6,158 nt of DNA from an uncultured Flavobacterium sp. (GCF_946479975.1 NZ_CAMLIX010000268.1:1-6158), one strand, 5' to 3'. Shown: positions 1-6,036, counted from the first letter of the stretch. A program made the numbers and translations. Notes: a model not told the origin generated them from the letters alone.

Positions 1-26
1 AGTTTTCTAAAAACCAATAATAAAGC

Positions 27-446
27 ATGATAAAATTCTATTTTTTACTATTTTTTTGTTGCCTATTCTTAACTAGCTGTGATCCTTCACAAAGTATTTT
101 GTTTACTAATAAAGGCGAAAGCGTTGTTAAAGTAAAGCTGATTATAAATTCGAAAATTAAAAATGAGCAATTAGATGAAATGAAAAAAGGAGACTCTATC
201 GTCTTCAATTTAATTCCTCATAATCCAGATGAGAAGAGTGGATATATTTATTTTGGAAGAGGAAGGTGGAATGATGAGGAAATAATTAAAGTTACCAAAT
301 CTATTAAAAGTATTGAAATTGAAAATGACAATTATAAAACTGTTTATAAATCACAAAAAGCAATATTTGAGCTACTGAAGAACAACTATAAAGGCATAAT
401 CATGAAATCTTTAAACATTAAGATTCAAGAAAATTTGATAAATTAA
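27..446 (+). CDS. Orphan exported lipoprotein, unknown function
   Basis: This 139-residue protein has a classic lipoprotein signal: Lys3, a hydrophobic stretch over residues 4-16, and the lipobox L15-T-S-C18, so Cys18 should be lipidated after signal peptidase II cleavage and the mature protein anchored in a membrane. The mature part (about 121 residues) alternates short hydrophobic and charged segments, which suggests a small beta-rich fold (for example SILFTNKG near 23-30 and VVKVKLII near 33-40). A Gly/Arg/Trp-rich patch GYIYFGRGRW lies at 72-81. The C-terminal third is Lys-rich. I do not recognise a family. The ATG is preceded by an A-rich leader without a Shine-Dalgarno, normal for Bacteroidota. 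Only 26 bases upstream are visible, so its promoter and upstream partner are unknown. It is followed on the same strand by the small Cys-rich peptide gene after a 133-base gap with its own candidate promoter, so co-transcription is doubtful. Coding is well supported by the signal peptide; function is not assigned. Confidence 0.8.
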   Translation: MIKFYFLLFFCCLFLTSCDPSQSILFTNKGESVVKVKLIINSKIKNEQLDEMKKGDSIVFNLIPHNPDEKSGYIYFGRGRWNDEEIIKVTKSIKSIEIENDNYKTVYKSQKAIFELLKNNYKGIIMKSLNIKIQENLIN

Positions 447-452
447 GAATGA

Positions 453-480
453 GAAATTGCTTGCGGTTTTTAATTTTTCT
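453..480 (+). terminator. Weak candidate intrinsic terminator after the lipoprotein gene
   Basis: Bases 454-459 (AAATTG) can pair with 464-469 (CGGTTT) around a CTTG loop, using two G-U wobbles, and a T-rich run (TTTTTAATTTTTCTTTT) follows. It begins 8 bases after the lipoprotein stop. The stem is short and weak, so this is only a candidate. Confidence 0.3.
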
Positions 481-529
481 TTTATAAAAACATTAACTTT
501 TTGTAAGAATCAACGGTAACAATTGTTAG

Positions 530-537
530 TATATTTG
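530..537 (+). promoter_or_regulatory. Candidate -7 promoter element for the Cys-rich peptide gene
   Basis: TATATTTG matches the Bacteroidota -7 consensus TAnnTTTG and lies 42 bases before the ATG at 580. The nearest upstream TTG (501-503) is 26 bases away, longer than the usual 17-23, so the -33 half is poor. This would give a short A-rich leader of roughly 35-40 bases. Confidence 0.4.
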
Positions 538-579
538 ATTCACCAATACAATCCTCTAACAAAAATAAATTATAACAAA

Positions 580-738
580 ATGACAAAAGTAATCACAATC
601 GTTACCGTTGCTCTATTTTCAATTGGCTTGACTGCTCAGGAAGCAAAACCAGCAACAAAAGAAAAAGCTAAAAAAGAATCTTGTTGTAAAAAGACAACAG
701 ATAAAAAAGATAAAAAATCTTGCTGTGCTAAAAAATAA
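580..738 (+). CDS. Small exported Lys/Cys-rich peptide with two SCCxKK motifs
   Basis: I start this gene at the ATG at 580 (52 residues), not at an upstream in-frame TTG at 523, because the 580 start gives a clean signal peptide: M-T-K, then a hydrophobic core over residues 4-17 (ITIVTVALFSIGL) ending T-A-Q, with likely cleavage near residues 19-20. The mature peptide is only about 32 residues, very rich in Lys, Ala, Thr and Glu, and carries two copies of a Ser-Cys-Cys-x-Lys-Lys motif (SCCKK at 34-38 and SCCAKK at 47-52). Paired vicinal cysteines in an exported peptide suggest metal binding (for example copper) or disulfides, but this is inference; no known family is recognised. The leader is A-rich without a Shine-Dalgarno. 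A TAnnTTTG promoter motif lies upstream and a strong terminator follows 19 bases after the stop, so it looks like a single-gene transcription unit. Confidence 0.75.
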   Translation: MTKVITIVTVALFSIGLTAQEAKPATKEKAKKESCCKKTTDKKDKKSCCAKK

Positions 739-757
739 ATTGAAATTTGATTTCATT

Positions 758-787
758 AAAAGACCTTGCTAAAACAAGGTCTTTTTT
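758..787 (+). terminator. Intrinsic terminator, probably bidirectional
   Basis: AAAAGACCTTG (758-768) pairs perfectly with CAAGGTCTTTT (775-785) around a CTAAAA loop, giving an 11-bp stem that runs into TTTTTT (782-787). It starts 19 bases after the Cys-rich peptide stop and should end that transcript. Read on the other strand the hairpin is also followed by T residues, so it may also stop transcription arriving from the large convergent gene. Confidence 0.85.
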
Positions 788-795
788 ATTTGTAA

Positions 796-866
796 ACCGC
801 AAATTTCGCAAATTAGCACAAATTATTTATCACATAAAATTTGTGAAAATTTGCGGAATTTGTGGT
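796..866 (+). repeat. Long imperfect inverted repeat (29-base arms, 13-base loop)
   Basis: The left arm 796-824 and right arm 838-866 are reverse complements at 25 of 29 positions, separated by a 13-base spacer (825-837). In plus-strand RNA two of the four mismatches become G-U wobbles (G799-U863 and U806-G856), leaving only two adjacent mismatches (815-816 against 846-847), so 27 of 29 positions could pair. On the minus strand the same two would be A-C mismatches. The arms are made of the flavobacterial repeat words AATTTGTG and AATTTGCG. It lies between a convergent gene pair, just beyond the terminator at 758-787. I do not recognise it as a named RNA family; it may be a small mobile or extragenic palindromic repeat. 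Confidence 0.75.
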
Positions 867-986
867 AAAAAACACTTCAAATTCGTGAAAATTCGTGAAA
901 TTCGTGGCAAAAAAATCCATAGTCAACTTTGTCAAAGTTTTACCCCCAGAAATCCTTTAATCCTTTTAATCTGTGGCAAAAAAAAA
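857..986 (+). repeat. Degenerate intergenic repeat copies, AATYYGTGGYAAAAAA type
   Basis: Three copies of the same word followed by an A run occur here: AATTTGTGGT plus six A (857-872), AATTCGTGGC plus seven A (899-915) and AATCTGTGGC plus nine A (968-986). Between the first two, ATTCGTG is repeated at 881, 891 and 900. A further short inverted repeat, AACTTT-GTC-AAAGTT, lies at 925-939. Sequences of this style are familiar from the ends of genes in Flavobacterium genomes. The last copy directly abuts the stop codon of the large minus-strand gene. An open frame crosses this area but its peptide is only translated repeat, so I do not call a gene. Confidence 0.7.
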
Positions 987-3900
987 TCATTTTACAGTTG
1001 CAACATTTCCTGTTCGAGTAAGCACACCCCAACTTTGACTTTCACCTTTTATCGCTCTTCTTAAAGCTCTAAATAAAATTACATACATCAATTGTCGGTA
1101 TACAAATCGCTGCGGAATCAGCCATATTAATTTGCTTAGTTTTTCTTTTTCGAAAATAAAAGCAATTAAACTTACCAGCATATCAACAACCATAAAGGCT
1201 ACATAATAAATCAATATTTTATGTAGACTGTCTGGATCGTTATGGTTCCAAATTAAACTTACAATAAGAACAAGATCTGCCAATGGTGCAAAAATGGGTA
1301 AAACGATCTGAAAAATCAAAATATTTGGCAACGCTACCATACCTAAACCTTTGTATCTCGGATTAAAACAAGCATCTCGGTTTTTCCAAAAAGCTTGCAT
1401 AATGCCATAACTCCAGCGAAAACGCTGTTTCATAAATTCTTTCAAACTCTCAGGCGCTTCTGTTACGGCAACGGCTTCAATACAATTTATAATATGATAG
1501 TCGTTTCTAAGAATTCGAATCGTTAAATCGCAATCTTCTGCAAGAGTATCGGTTGTAAAACCTCCTGCTTTTTCGATTGCCGTTTTCTTAAATGCACCAA
1601 TTGCGCCGGGCACAACAGTTATTCCGTTGATTAAATCGAAAGCTCTTCGGTCAAAATTTTGTGCAGTTGTATATTCAATACTTTGCCATTTGGTAAGCAT
1701 TGTATTTTCATTTCCAACTTTTACATTTCCGGCTACAGCGCCAACTTCTTCATCATTTTTTAATTGGATTCTAAATCCTTTCATTAACTGCGAAACGGCA
1801 TCGGTTTTCAATTGTGTATCAGCATCAATGCAAATTACATATTCGCTTTCAGTTAGATTAATTCCGTAATTCAATGCCGAAGCTTTTCCTCCATTGGGTT
1901 TGGTATTTACTTTTACTTTCGGATTATTTTCAAAAGCATTTTTAATCATTTCAAAAGTTTTGTCTTTTGATCCGTCATCTACAAAAACAATATCAAAATC
2001 AGGATAATCTTGGCACAGTAAATTATCGATTGTTTTTACCGCATTGATTTCTTCATTATAAGCCGGAACAATAATACTCACTTTTGGAAAATCCCCCAAT
2101 GTCGATTTATAAATGGGAGGATTTTTATGGTCTTTCCAACGTTTTATAAATGCCATGATCGCCATTAGAGCAATTCGGAAAAAGCCCAAGAAAATAGCAA
2201 CCCAAAAAGTCGCAGATATAAAATGTCCAAACCAATATCCGAAATCAAAAATAAAATTATCTACAGAAACAAATTGCCCTTTTGCTTCTGGCATTATTTC
2301 CTCTTTTGTTTTGCCAAGCAAATGCGAAACGGTCGTAAACTGAATGTTTCTGTCTTTAAAATACTTAATAATTCTTGGTAAAGCTTCAACGGTCGATTGT
2401 CTGTTTCCGCCCGCATCGTGAAGCAAAATAATTCCTTTATCGGGATTTGCTTCATATTGTTTAATGGTTCTAACATAAACAGAGTCGGCGCTGACACCTT
2501 TTTCCCAATCATTTGGGTCGATACTTTCTCCAACAGTATAATAATTTTGAGCTTTGCTTAAAGCAATTGGTTTTAGTTCTGCTTCTGTTGTTGGTTCGGC
2601 ATCTGCATTATATGGCGCTCTAAAAAGCACGGTGCTTCTTCCGGTAACGGCTTCAATTAATAATCTTGTCGTTTCCATTTCTGCAGAAGCTCTTTCTGGA
2701 CTTACCAAAGCAATATTAGGATGCGTAAAAGTATGATTCCCTATTTCGTGTCCCTCTTTATAAATTCTTTGCAGTAACGGAATATTATTTTCGCCCTGAA
2801 TACCAATGACAAAGAATACAGCTGGCACTTTTTCTCTTTTTAAAATATCCAAAATCTGAGGTGTGTACAAAGGATCTGGACCATCATCAAAAGTTAAAAT
2901 GACTTGTTTGTGTACATTTCCAAATTTGCTGATGACATATTTGGTTGGTAATTCTACATATTTTTGTTCTGTAATAATACTTTCGGCTTTATTGATTTCC
3001 AGTTCAATTTTTCCTGGTTGTGGATCGGCGATTACATTTAATATTTCGCCGTCGCCAATATAAGACGGACTTTCAATTCGAGTATTTACACTTTTTAATA
3101 CTTTAAAATCAAACGGTTTTTTATCTAAACTTTCGTCTGTTAAACTTCTATGATAATAACTCCAGATTCTTTGATCTTCACTTCCTAATCTCCACAAAGC
3201 GGTTCCCGCCAGCCCGTATTCGTCACTAAATCTTATCGTATTAAAATTGGTTGCAGCATCTTCAAAATCGACTTCGTGTTTTCTGCCATTGCTGTCTGTA
3301 TAAGTAAAAGAGTTATTGTAACTGTCATTATCAAATTTTATGAAAGCATTGTGCTGTTTTGCAATGGCAATGGCTTCATCATAACTCACAGTTTGCCCTT
3401 CTTCTCTTTCCTGCCAATCGTAACCATAACCCGCAATACAGAGGATAATTTTTTCTGACGGAATTTCTTTTGCTGTTTTATCTACAATTCTTTCAATCCA
3501 TTTTTGACTGCTTACAGCGCCCGGAATACTGGTGGCATAATGTTCATCATAAGCCATTAGAAACATATAATCATTGTATTTTGACAATTCTTTTATATTA
3601 AAATCGTCATCACTGGCCATAATATCCTGCGAAACCAAATATCCCTGCGGATGAAGTTTTTGATACAATTCTTTCTGAAAAGCAATTATTGGCTCATCAC
3701 TATTTTCTTTGAACTCTTCAAAATCAATATTTATTCCTTGAAAATCGTATTTTTTTAACGCTTTGGCAATATCATCAATCAATCGCTCTCTTTTATTTTT
3801 GTCGTGAAGAATACGATGAATAAGATCACCGTCAAATTCGCCTTCACTGCCTAATGATTCATTGATGTTATTGATTAAAGGAAGTATTTTTACTTTCCCT

Positions 3901-4385
3901 TTTTTCATAACTTTTAATGCCGCTGTATCTATTTCTGTTCGTAGTAAATCGGTTTTAGGATCTATAAAAAACCATTCTGGGACTACCATATTGAGTTTGT
4001 CAATATTTTTTTGAAGAGAAAATAAACTTTGTGGATCCCAATCAACATAAAAACCCGCACGAACTTCTGATGCTGTTCGCGACACAACTGAATGTTTTTC
4101 GAGCTTTTGAATTTCTTTTTTCTCTCTTAAATAATAATCAAAACCTTTAAACTTTTTGAGTTCTTTGGCACTTAAGGTTTTAGGAACAATAGGATTTTCT
4201 AAACTATGTTCGGTTTTAGCGCTATTGGCTAAAAGTGGTAATGGCGGTTTTAATCCTCTTTTGAGTGTAATAAAAAAAATGGGAACCGTTAAAATAAGAA
4301 TAAACAATATCAATCGGCTTGACCACTGAAAGGTTTTCCAGCGTTTTTGACTTACTGTTTGAAAAATCTGCTTTTTATCATCCAT
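987..4385 (-). CDS. GH18-like / NodB deacetylase / processive GT2 glycosyltransferase fusion
   Basis: This 1132-residue protein is built to make and modify an extracellular polysaccharide. Domains in order: cytoplasmic N-terminus and a membrane helix (about 23-41); a GH18-like domain (about 105-415) with QGINIDFE at 216-223, so the usual acid Glu223 and Asp221 are present while earlier acidic positions are Gln216 and Asn219; a NodB/CE4 deacetylase (about 492-690) with all motifs intact: TFDDGP with Asp500/Asp501, HTFTH with His551/His555, RAPY 589-592, DPNDW 623-627 and LLHD 654-657; a membrane helix (about 719-746); a GT2 domain (about 766-1000) with VDDGS 802-806, the DAD metal motif 854-856, Glu950-Asp951 and QRFRW 987-991, the signature of processive synthases; and C-terminal membrane helices (about 1014-1046, 1057-1078, 1086-1108). 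The topology places GT2 in the cytoplasm and the other two domains outside. The product is probably an N-acetylhexosamine polymer of PNAG or chitin type (inference). It is monocistronic as far as visible. The ATG at 4385 directly precedes the charged N-terminus and first helix. Confidence 0.93.
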   Translation of the reverse strand: MDDKKQIFQTVSQKRWKTFQWSSRLILFILILTVPIFFITLKRGLKPPLPLLANSAKTEHSLENPIVPKTLSAKELKKFKGFDYYLREKKEIQKLEKHSVVSRTASEVRAGFYVDWDPQSLFSLQKNIDKLNMVVPEWFFIDPKTDLLRTEIDTAALKVMKKGKVKILPLINNINESLGSEGEFDGDLIHRILHDKNKRERLIDDIAKALKKYDFQGINIDFEEFKENSDEPIIAFQKELYQKLHPQGYLVSQDIMASDDDFNIKELSKYNDYMFLMAYDEHYATSIPGAVSSQKWIERIVDKTAKEIPSEKIILCIAGYGYDWQEREEGQTVSYDEAIAIAKQHNAFIKFDNDSYNNSFTYTDSNGRKHEVDFEDAATNFNTIRFSDEYGLAGTALWRLGSEDQRIWSYYHRSLTDESLDKKPFDFKVLKSVNTRIESPSYIGDGEILNVIADPQPGKIELEINKAESIITEQKYVELPTKYVISKFGNVHKQVILTFDDGPDPLYTPQILDILKREKVPAVFFVIGIQGENNIPLLQRIYKEGHEIGNHTFTHPNIALVSPERASAEMETTRLLIEAVTGRSTVLFRAPYNADAEPTTEAELKPIALSKAQNYYTVGESIDPNDWEKGVSADSVYVRTIKQYEANPDKGIILLHDAGGNRQSTVEALPRIIKYFKDRNIQFTTVSHLLGKTKEEIMPEAKGQFVSVDNFIFDFGYWFGHFISATFWVAIFLGFFRIALMAIMAFIKRWKDHKNPPIYKSTLGDFPKVSIIVPAYNEEINAVKTIDNLLCQDYPDFDIVFVDDGSKDKTFEMIKNAFENNPKVKVNTKPNGGKASALNYGINLTESEYVICIDADTQLKTDAVSQLMKGFRIQLKNDEEVGAVAGNVKVGNENTMLTKWQSIEYTTAQNFDRRAFDLINGITVVPGAIGAFKKTAIEKAGGFTTDTLAEDCDLTIRILRNDYHIINCIEAVAVTEAPESLKEFMKQRFRWSYGIMQAFWKNRDACFNPRYKGLGMVALPNILIFQIVLPIFAPLADLVLIVSLIWNHNDPDSLHKILIYYVAFMVVDMLVSLIAFIFEKEKLSKLIWLIPQRFVYRQLMYVILFRALRRAIKGESQSWGVLTRTGNVATVK

Positions 4386-4636
4386 ATCCGTTTATTGGTT
4401 TTTATGACCGAATTTCATCTCTGAAAATCCATCAAAATTTTGGTCTTCAAATCGTTAAAACTTCAAATAGCTTTAGTAGCGCTATATTTTTTTTATCTAA
4501 CGGCAAATACAAATCTGATTCTTAGAAAATACATTTGCTTTTGAAGGCAAAATTATTCTCTATTAATGAAGATATCATGAATATTTAAAACTTATAAGGG
4601 GATAATTTCTGAAATAAAATTACAAAAGAAATATTA

Positions 4637-4665
4637 CAAAAATAACAAAACCACTGTGAAACAAA
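4637..4665 (-). promoter_or_regulatory. Candidate promoter of the GH18-NodB-GT2 gene
   Basis: On the minus strand TTTG (4665-4662) is followed after 17 bases by TATTTTTG (4644-4637), matching the Bacteroidota -33 TTTG / -7 TAnnTTTG arrangement at the short end of the usual spacing. Transcription would start near 4630, giving an unusually long leader of about 245 bases before the ATG at 4385. It lies just downstream of the terminator of the preceding gene, which fits independent transcription. Confidence 0.4.
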
Positions 4666-4695
4666 TAATTAGATTTTAAAAATTAGATTTAGCGC

Positions 4696-4727
4696 AAAAA
4701 AAAAGACCTGTTTTTAAACAGATCTTT
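4696..4727 (-). terminator. Intrinsic terminator of the DUF4442 gene
   Basis: Read on the minus strand, AAAGATCTGTT (4727-4717) pairs with AACAGGTCTTT (4712-4702) through one U-G wobble around a short AAAA loop, and the stem runs into nine T residues (4704-4696). It begins 23 bases after the DUF4442 stop codon, so it should end that transcript before the fusion gene. Confidence 0.8.
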
Positions 4728-4749
4728 AGTATTTATTTATGGAATAAAT

Positions 4750-5202
4750 TTATTTTAAACGAACACTCCATTCAAAATCCATTTCAGAAACTTGAACACC
4801 TTCTTCATTTGTTCCGACAGATTTCATCCAGAACGTCTGCCCTTCTCCCGTTTCTATGGTTCTTTTGATGGCATCGGCAATTAAATGTCCGTCTTTGCAG
4901 ACAAATGTAATTCGGCCTGTTGCTTTTTTTGTAAAATTCCCTTTGTTATTGGCTACTAACATTGAGATCTTTTTTCCACTTTCCTGAATTTGAGAAATTA
5001 CCAAAGCTCCAGTTGTCAACTCAGCTGCCATTGCTTGAACTGCAAAATACATCGAATTAAACGGATTCTGATTGATCCACCTGTGTTTTACCGTAACGGT
5101 ACAACTGCTGTCGTTTATGTCTTTTACACGTACGCCGCAAAGGTAGGCAGAAGGCAATTTGAATAAGACGAATTTATTGAGTTTTGATATTGAAAGTGCC
5201 AT
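4750..5202 (-). CDS. DUF4442 hotdog-fold protein (thioesterase-like)
   Basis: I place the start at the ATG at 5202, giving 150 residues that begin MALSISKLNK; an in-frame TTG at 5229 would add nine residues but is a poor start. The protein resembles the DUF4442 family (PF14539), a branch of the hotdog-fold superfamily that includes PaaI-type acyl-CoA thioesterases. Visible hallmarks are the segment RWINQNPFNSMYFAVQAMAA (41-60), which corresponds to the loop and long central hotdog helix, followed by ELTTG (61-65) and beta strands such as ISMLVANN (79-86) and ATGRITFVC (94-102). The length is normal for a single hotdog domain. There is no signal peptide or membrane helix, so it is cytoplasmic. 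Substrate and even catalytic activity are unproven for this family. It has its own terminator and is divergent from the DUF4870 gene, so it appears to be a single-gene unit. Confidence 0.85.
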   Translation of the reverse strand: MALSISKLNKFVLFKLPSAYLCGVRVKDINDSSCTVTVKHRWINQNPFNSMYFAVQAMAAELTTGALVISQIQESGKKISMLVANNKGNFTKKATGRITFVCKDGHLIADAIKRTIETGEGQTFWMKSVGTNEEGVQVSEMDFEWSVRLK

Positions 5203-5332
5203 ATGATTTGTTTTTATGTAAAAATACAAAAAAACTATGCACGCACAATAAATTCTTTAGGTAAGATAAAAAAGTGAGCAAATACAAGACTTTCAAATGA
5301 TTTTCAACAATTTAAAGGAAGTATTTCAATTT

Positions 5333-5403
5333 TACATTTGTTAATTTTATGTTAATATTTGGTACTATGCAAAACAAGATACTAGTTTTTAGATATATAT
5401 TTG
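5333..5403 (+). promoter_or_regulatory. Divergent promoter region with two -7 motifs and repeated half-sites
   Basis: Two exact TAnnTTTG motifs face the DUF4870 gene: TACATTTG (5333-5340) and TATATTTG (5396-5403). The second lies 28 bases before the ATG at 5432 and is the better placed. Neither has a clear -33 TTG at the expected distance. GTTAAT occurs twice exactly 11 bases apart (5340-5345 and 5351-5356), and TTTACAT (5331-5337) faces ATGTTAA (5349-5355) across 11 bases as an inverted repeat with one mismatch, so a regulator could bind over the upstream motif. Confidence 0.4.
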
Positions 5404-5431
5404 CATAAGAAATTACTATATACTTTTAATC

Positions 5432-5911
5432 ATGCAATCATCAACACCACTCATCATGGAAAAAACATCAGAAACAAATACAGCAGCATTTACTCATTTG
5501 AGTATTTTAAGTCAATATATAATTCCGTTTGGGAACTATATTTTTCCGCTAATCATTTGGACGAGTTATAAAGACAAATCTGAATTTGCAGATCATCACG
5601 GAAAACAGGCTTTGAACTTTCAGTTAAGCTTATTGCTTTACACTTTGATTTTAGCGCTTATAGCAATTCCGATTTTCTTTGCTGTTTTCTTGCAGAATCT
5701 TCCAATGGAAGCTGTTTTTAATGATCATGATTTTGAAATTAGAAACTTTAATATCCAAGCAAACATCGGCATGTTAAGTGTAGGAATAACAGCAGTGGTT
5801 CTTTTTGGATTATTAAAATTTGCTGAATTCTTTTTAGTGATTTATGCTACGATAAAAGCTTCAAACGGAGAATTATACAAATATCCAATGACGATTTCTT
5901 TTATTAAATAG
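5432..5911 (+). CDS. DUF4870 (Tic20-like) small membrane protein
   Basis: This 159-residue protein fits the DUF4870 family (PF09685): three hydrophobic segments (about 22-44, 61-89 and 111-141), the conserved FADHHGKQALNFQ stretch (52-64) between the first two, and the C-terminal KASNGELYKYP signature (142-152). It should sit in the inner membrane. The family's biochemical role is unknown. A variable loop (about 90-110) rich in Asn, Asp and Phe connects segments two and three. I use the ATG at 5432; a second in-frame ATG at 5456 (residue 9) is an equally possible start, since neither has a Shine-Dalgarno and the first eight residues are not conserved in any way I can judge. It is followed on the same strand by a structured RNA element and a PadR-type regulator. 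DUF4870 genes are often beside PadR genes in flavobacteria as I recall them, so a regulatory link is plausible. Confidence 0.85.
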   Translation: MQSSTPLIMEKTSETNTAAFTHLSILSQYIIPFGNYIFPLIIWTSYKDKSEFADHHGKQALNFQLSLLLYTLILALIAIPIFFAVFLQNLPMEAVFNDHDFEIRNFNIQANIGMLSVGITAVVLFGLLKFAEFFLVIYATIKASNGELYKYPMTISFIK

Positions 5912-5941
5912 TAGTAAAAAGTTAAAAGTTATAGGTTAAAC

Positions 5942-6028
5942 GGGAGTTCCTAGCCCTGATAGAAGTGGAAATCCTTTTGTGCCGGTGTTCGGCACAAAAG
6001 ATTGAAACGAATAGCAGGAAATAGCTCC
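5942..6028 (+). ncRNA. Structured RNA element, probably Flavo-1 type
   Basis: The outer stem pairs GGAG (5943-5946) with CTCC (6025-6028) and TTCCT (5947-5951) with AGGAA (6016-6020); GC (5953-5954) can pair with GC (6014-6015). The tip is a perfect 11-bp hairpin, CTTTTGTGCCG (5974-5984) with CGGCACAAAAG (5990-6000), loop GTGTT. Between them GTGGAAATC (5965-5973) faces GATTGAAAC (6000-6008): the flanks can form Watson-Crick pairs while the centre opposes G-A, G-A and A-G. Tandem G-A pairs make sense in plus-strand RNA and become C-T mismatches on the other strand, so I assign plus. The conserved-looking internal words GATAGAAGTGGAAATC and GAATAGCAGGAAATAGCTCC are of a repeated element I recall from many Flavobacterium genomes and tentatively equate with the Flavo-1 RNA motif (Rfam); the name is from memory. 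It lies between the DUF4870 and PadR genes. Confidence 0.7.
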
Positions 6029-6036
6029 AAAAAAAA

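Larger units (their letters stand above)
4386..4749. other. Intergenic region between the fusion gene and the DUF4442 gene
   Basis: These 364 bases hold no credible gene. From right to left (the direction of transcription of both flanking genes) they contain the terminator of the DUF4442 gene (about 4696-4727), a candidate promoter (4637-4665) and then about 245 bases that would form the fusion gene's leader. A second -7-like motif (TAATTTTG on the minus strand, 4548-4555) has no -33 partner. An 8-base palindrome, TAGCGCTA, lies at 4477-4484 beside a T run. I see no recognisable riboswitch or RNA family. Confidence 0.6.

Noticed and set aside
523..579. Upstream TTG extension of the Cys-rich peptide
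   Set aside because: The extension would bury the signal peptide behind 19 residues and overlaps the likely promoter element at 530-537; the ATG at 580 gives a normal exported peptide.
881..906. Three closely spaced ATTCGTG copies as a mini CRISPR or iteron array
   Set aside because: Units are 7 bases with 2-3 base gaps, no unique spacers, no cas or replication gene; they fit the degenerate intergenic repeat.
747..1064. Open frame of 105 codons on the plus strand
   Set aside because: Its peptide is translated AATTCGTGGCAAA repeat (motifs such as KICGICGKK and KIREIRGKK), it spans a terminator hairpin and overlaps the 3' end of the well-supported fusion gene.
1627..3458. Several plus-strand frames of 60-80 codons (1627-1869, 2113-2343, 2554-2736, 2863-3063, 3276-3458) and a minus-strand frame at 2294-2533
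   Set aside because: All lie inside the fusion gene in other frames and show no domain, signal or start context; they are shadows of the real coding frame.
4467..4494. ATAGC/GCTAT inverted repeat followed by a T run, resembling a plus-strand terminator
   Set aside because: The stem is only five AT-rich pairs with a nine-base loop and there is no plus-strand gene upstream for it to end.
4319..4525. Plus-strand frame of 68 codons across the start of the fusion gene
   Set aside because: It overlaps the fusion gene's N-terminus antisense, has low-complexity Ser/Phe composition and no recognisable feature.
5203..5229. TTG start adding nine residues to the DUF4442 protein
   Set aside because: The ATG at 5202 gives the expected family N-terminus; the extension begins with a rare start and has no support.
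5912..5941. AAAGTTAAAAGTTATAGGTTA short direct repeats after the DUF4870 stop
   Set aside because: The AAGTTA copies are short and AT-rich, compatible with chance in this base composition.
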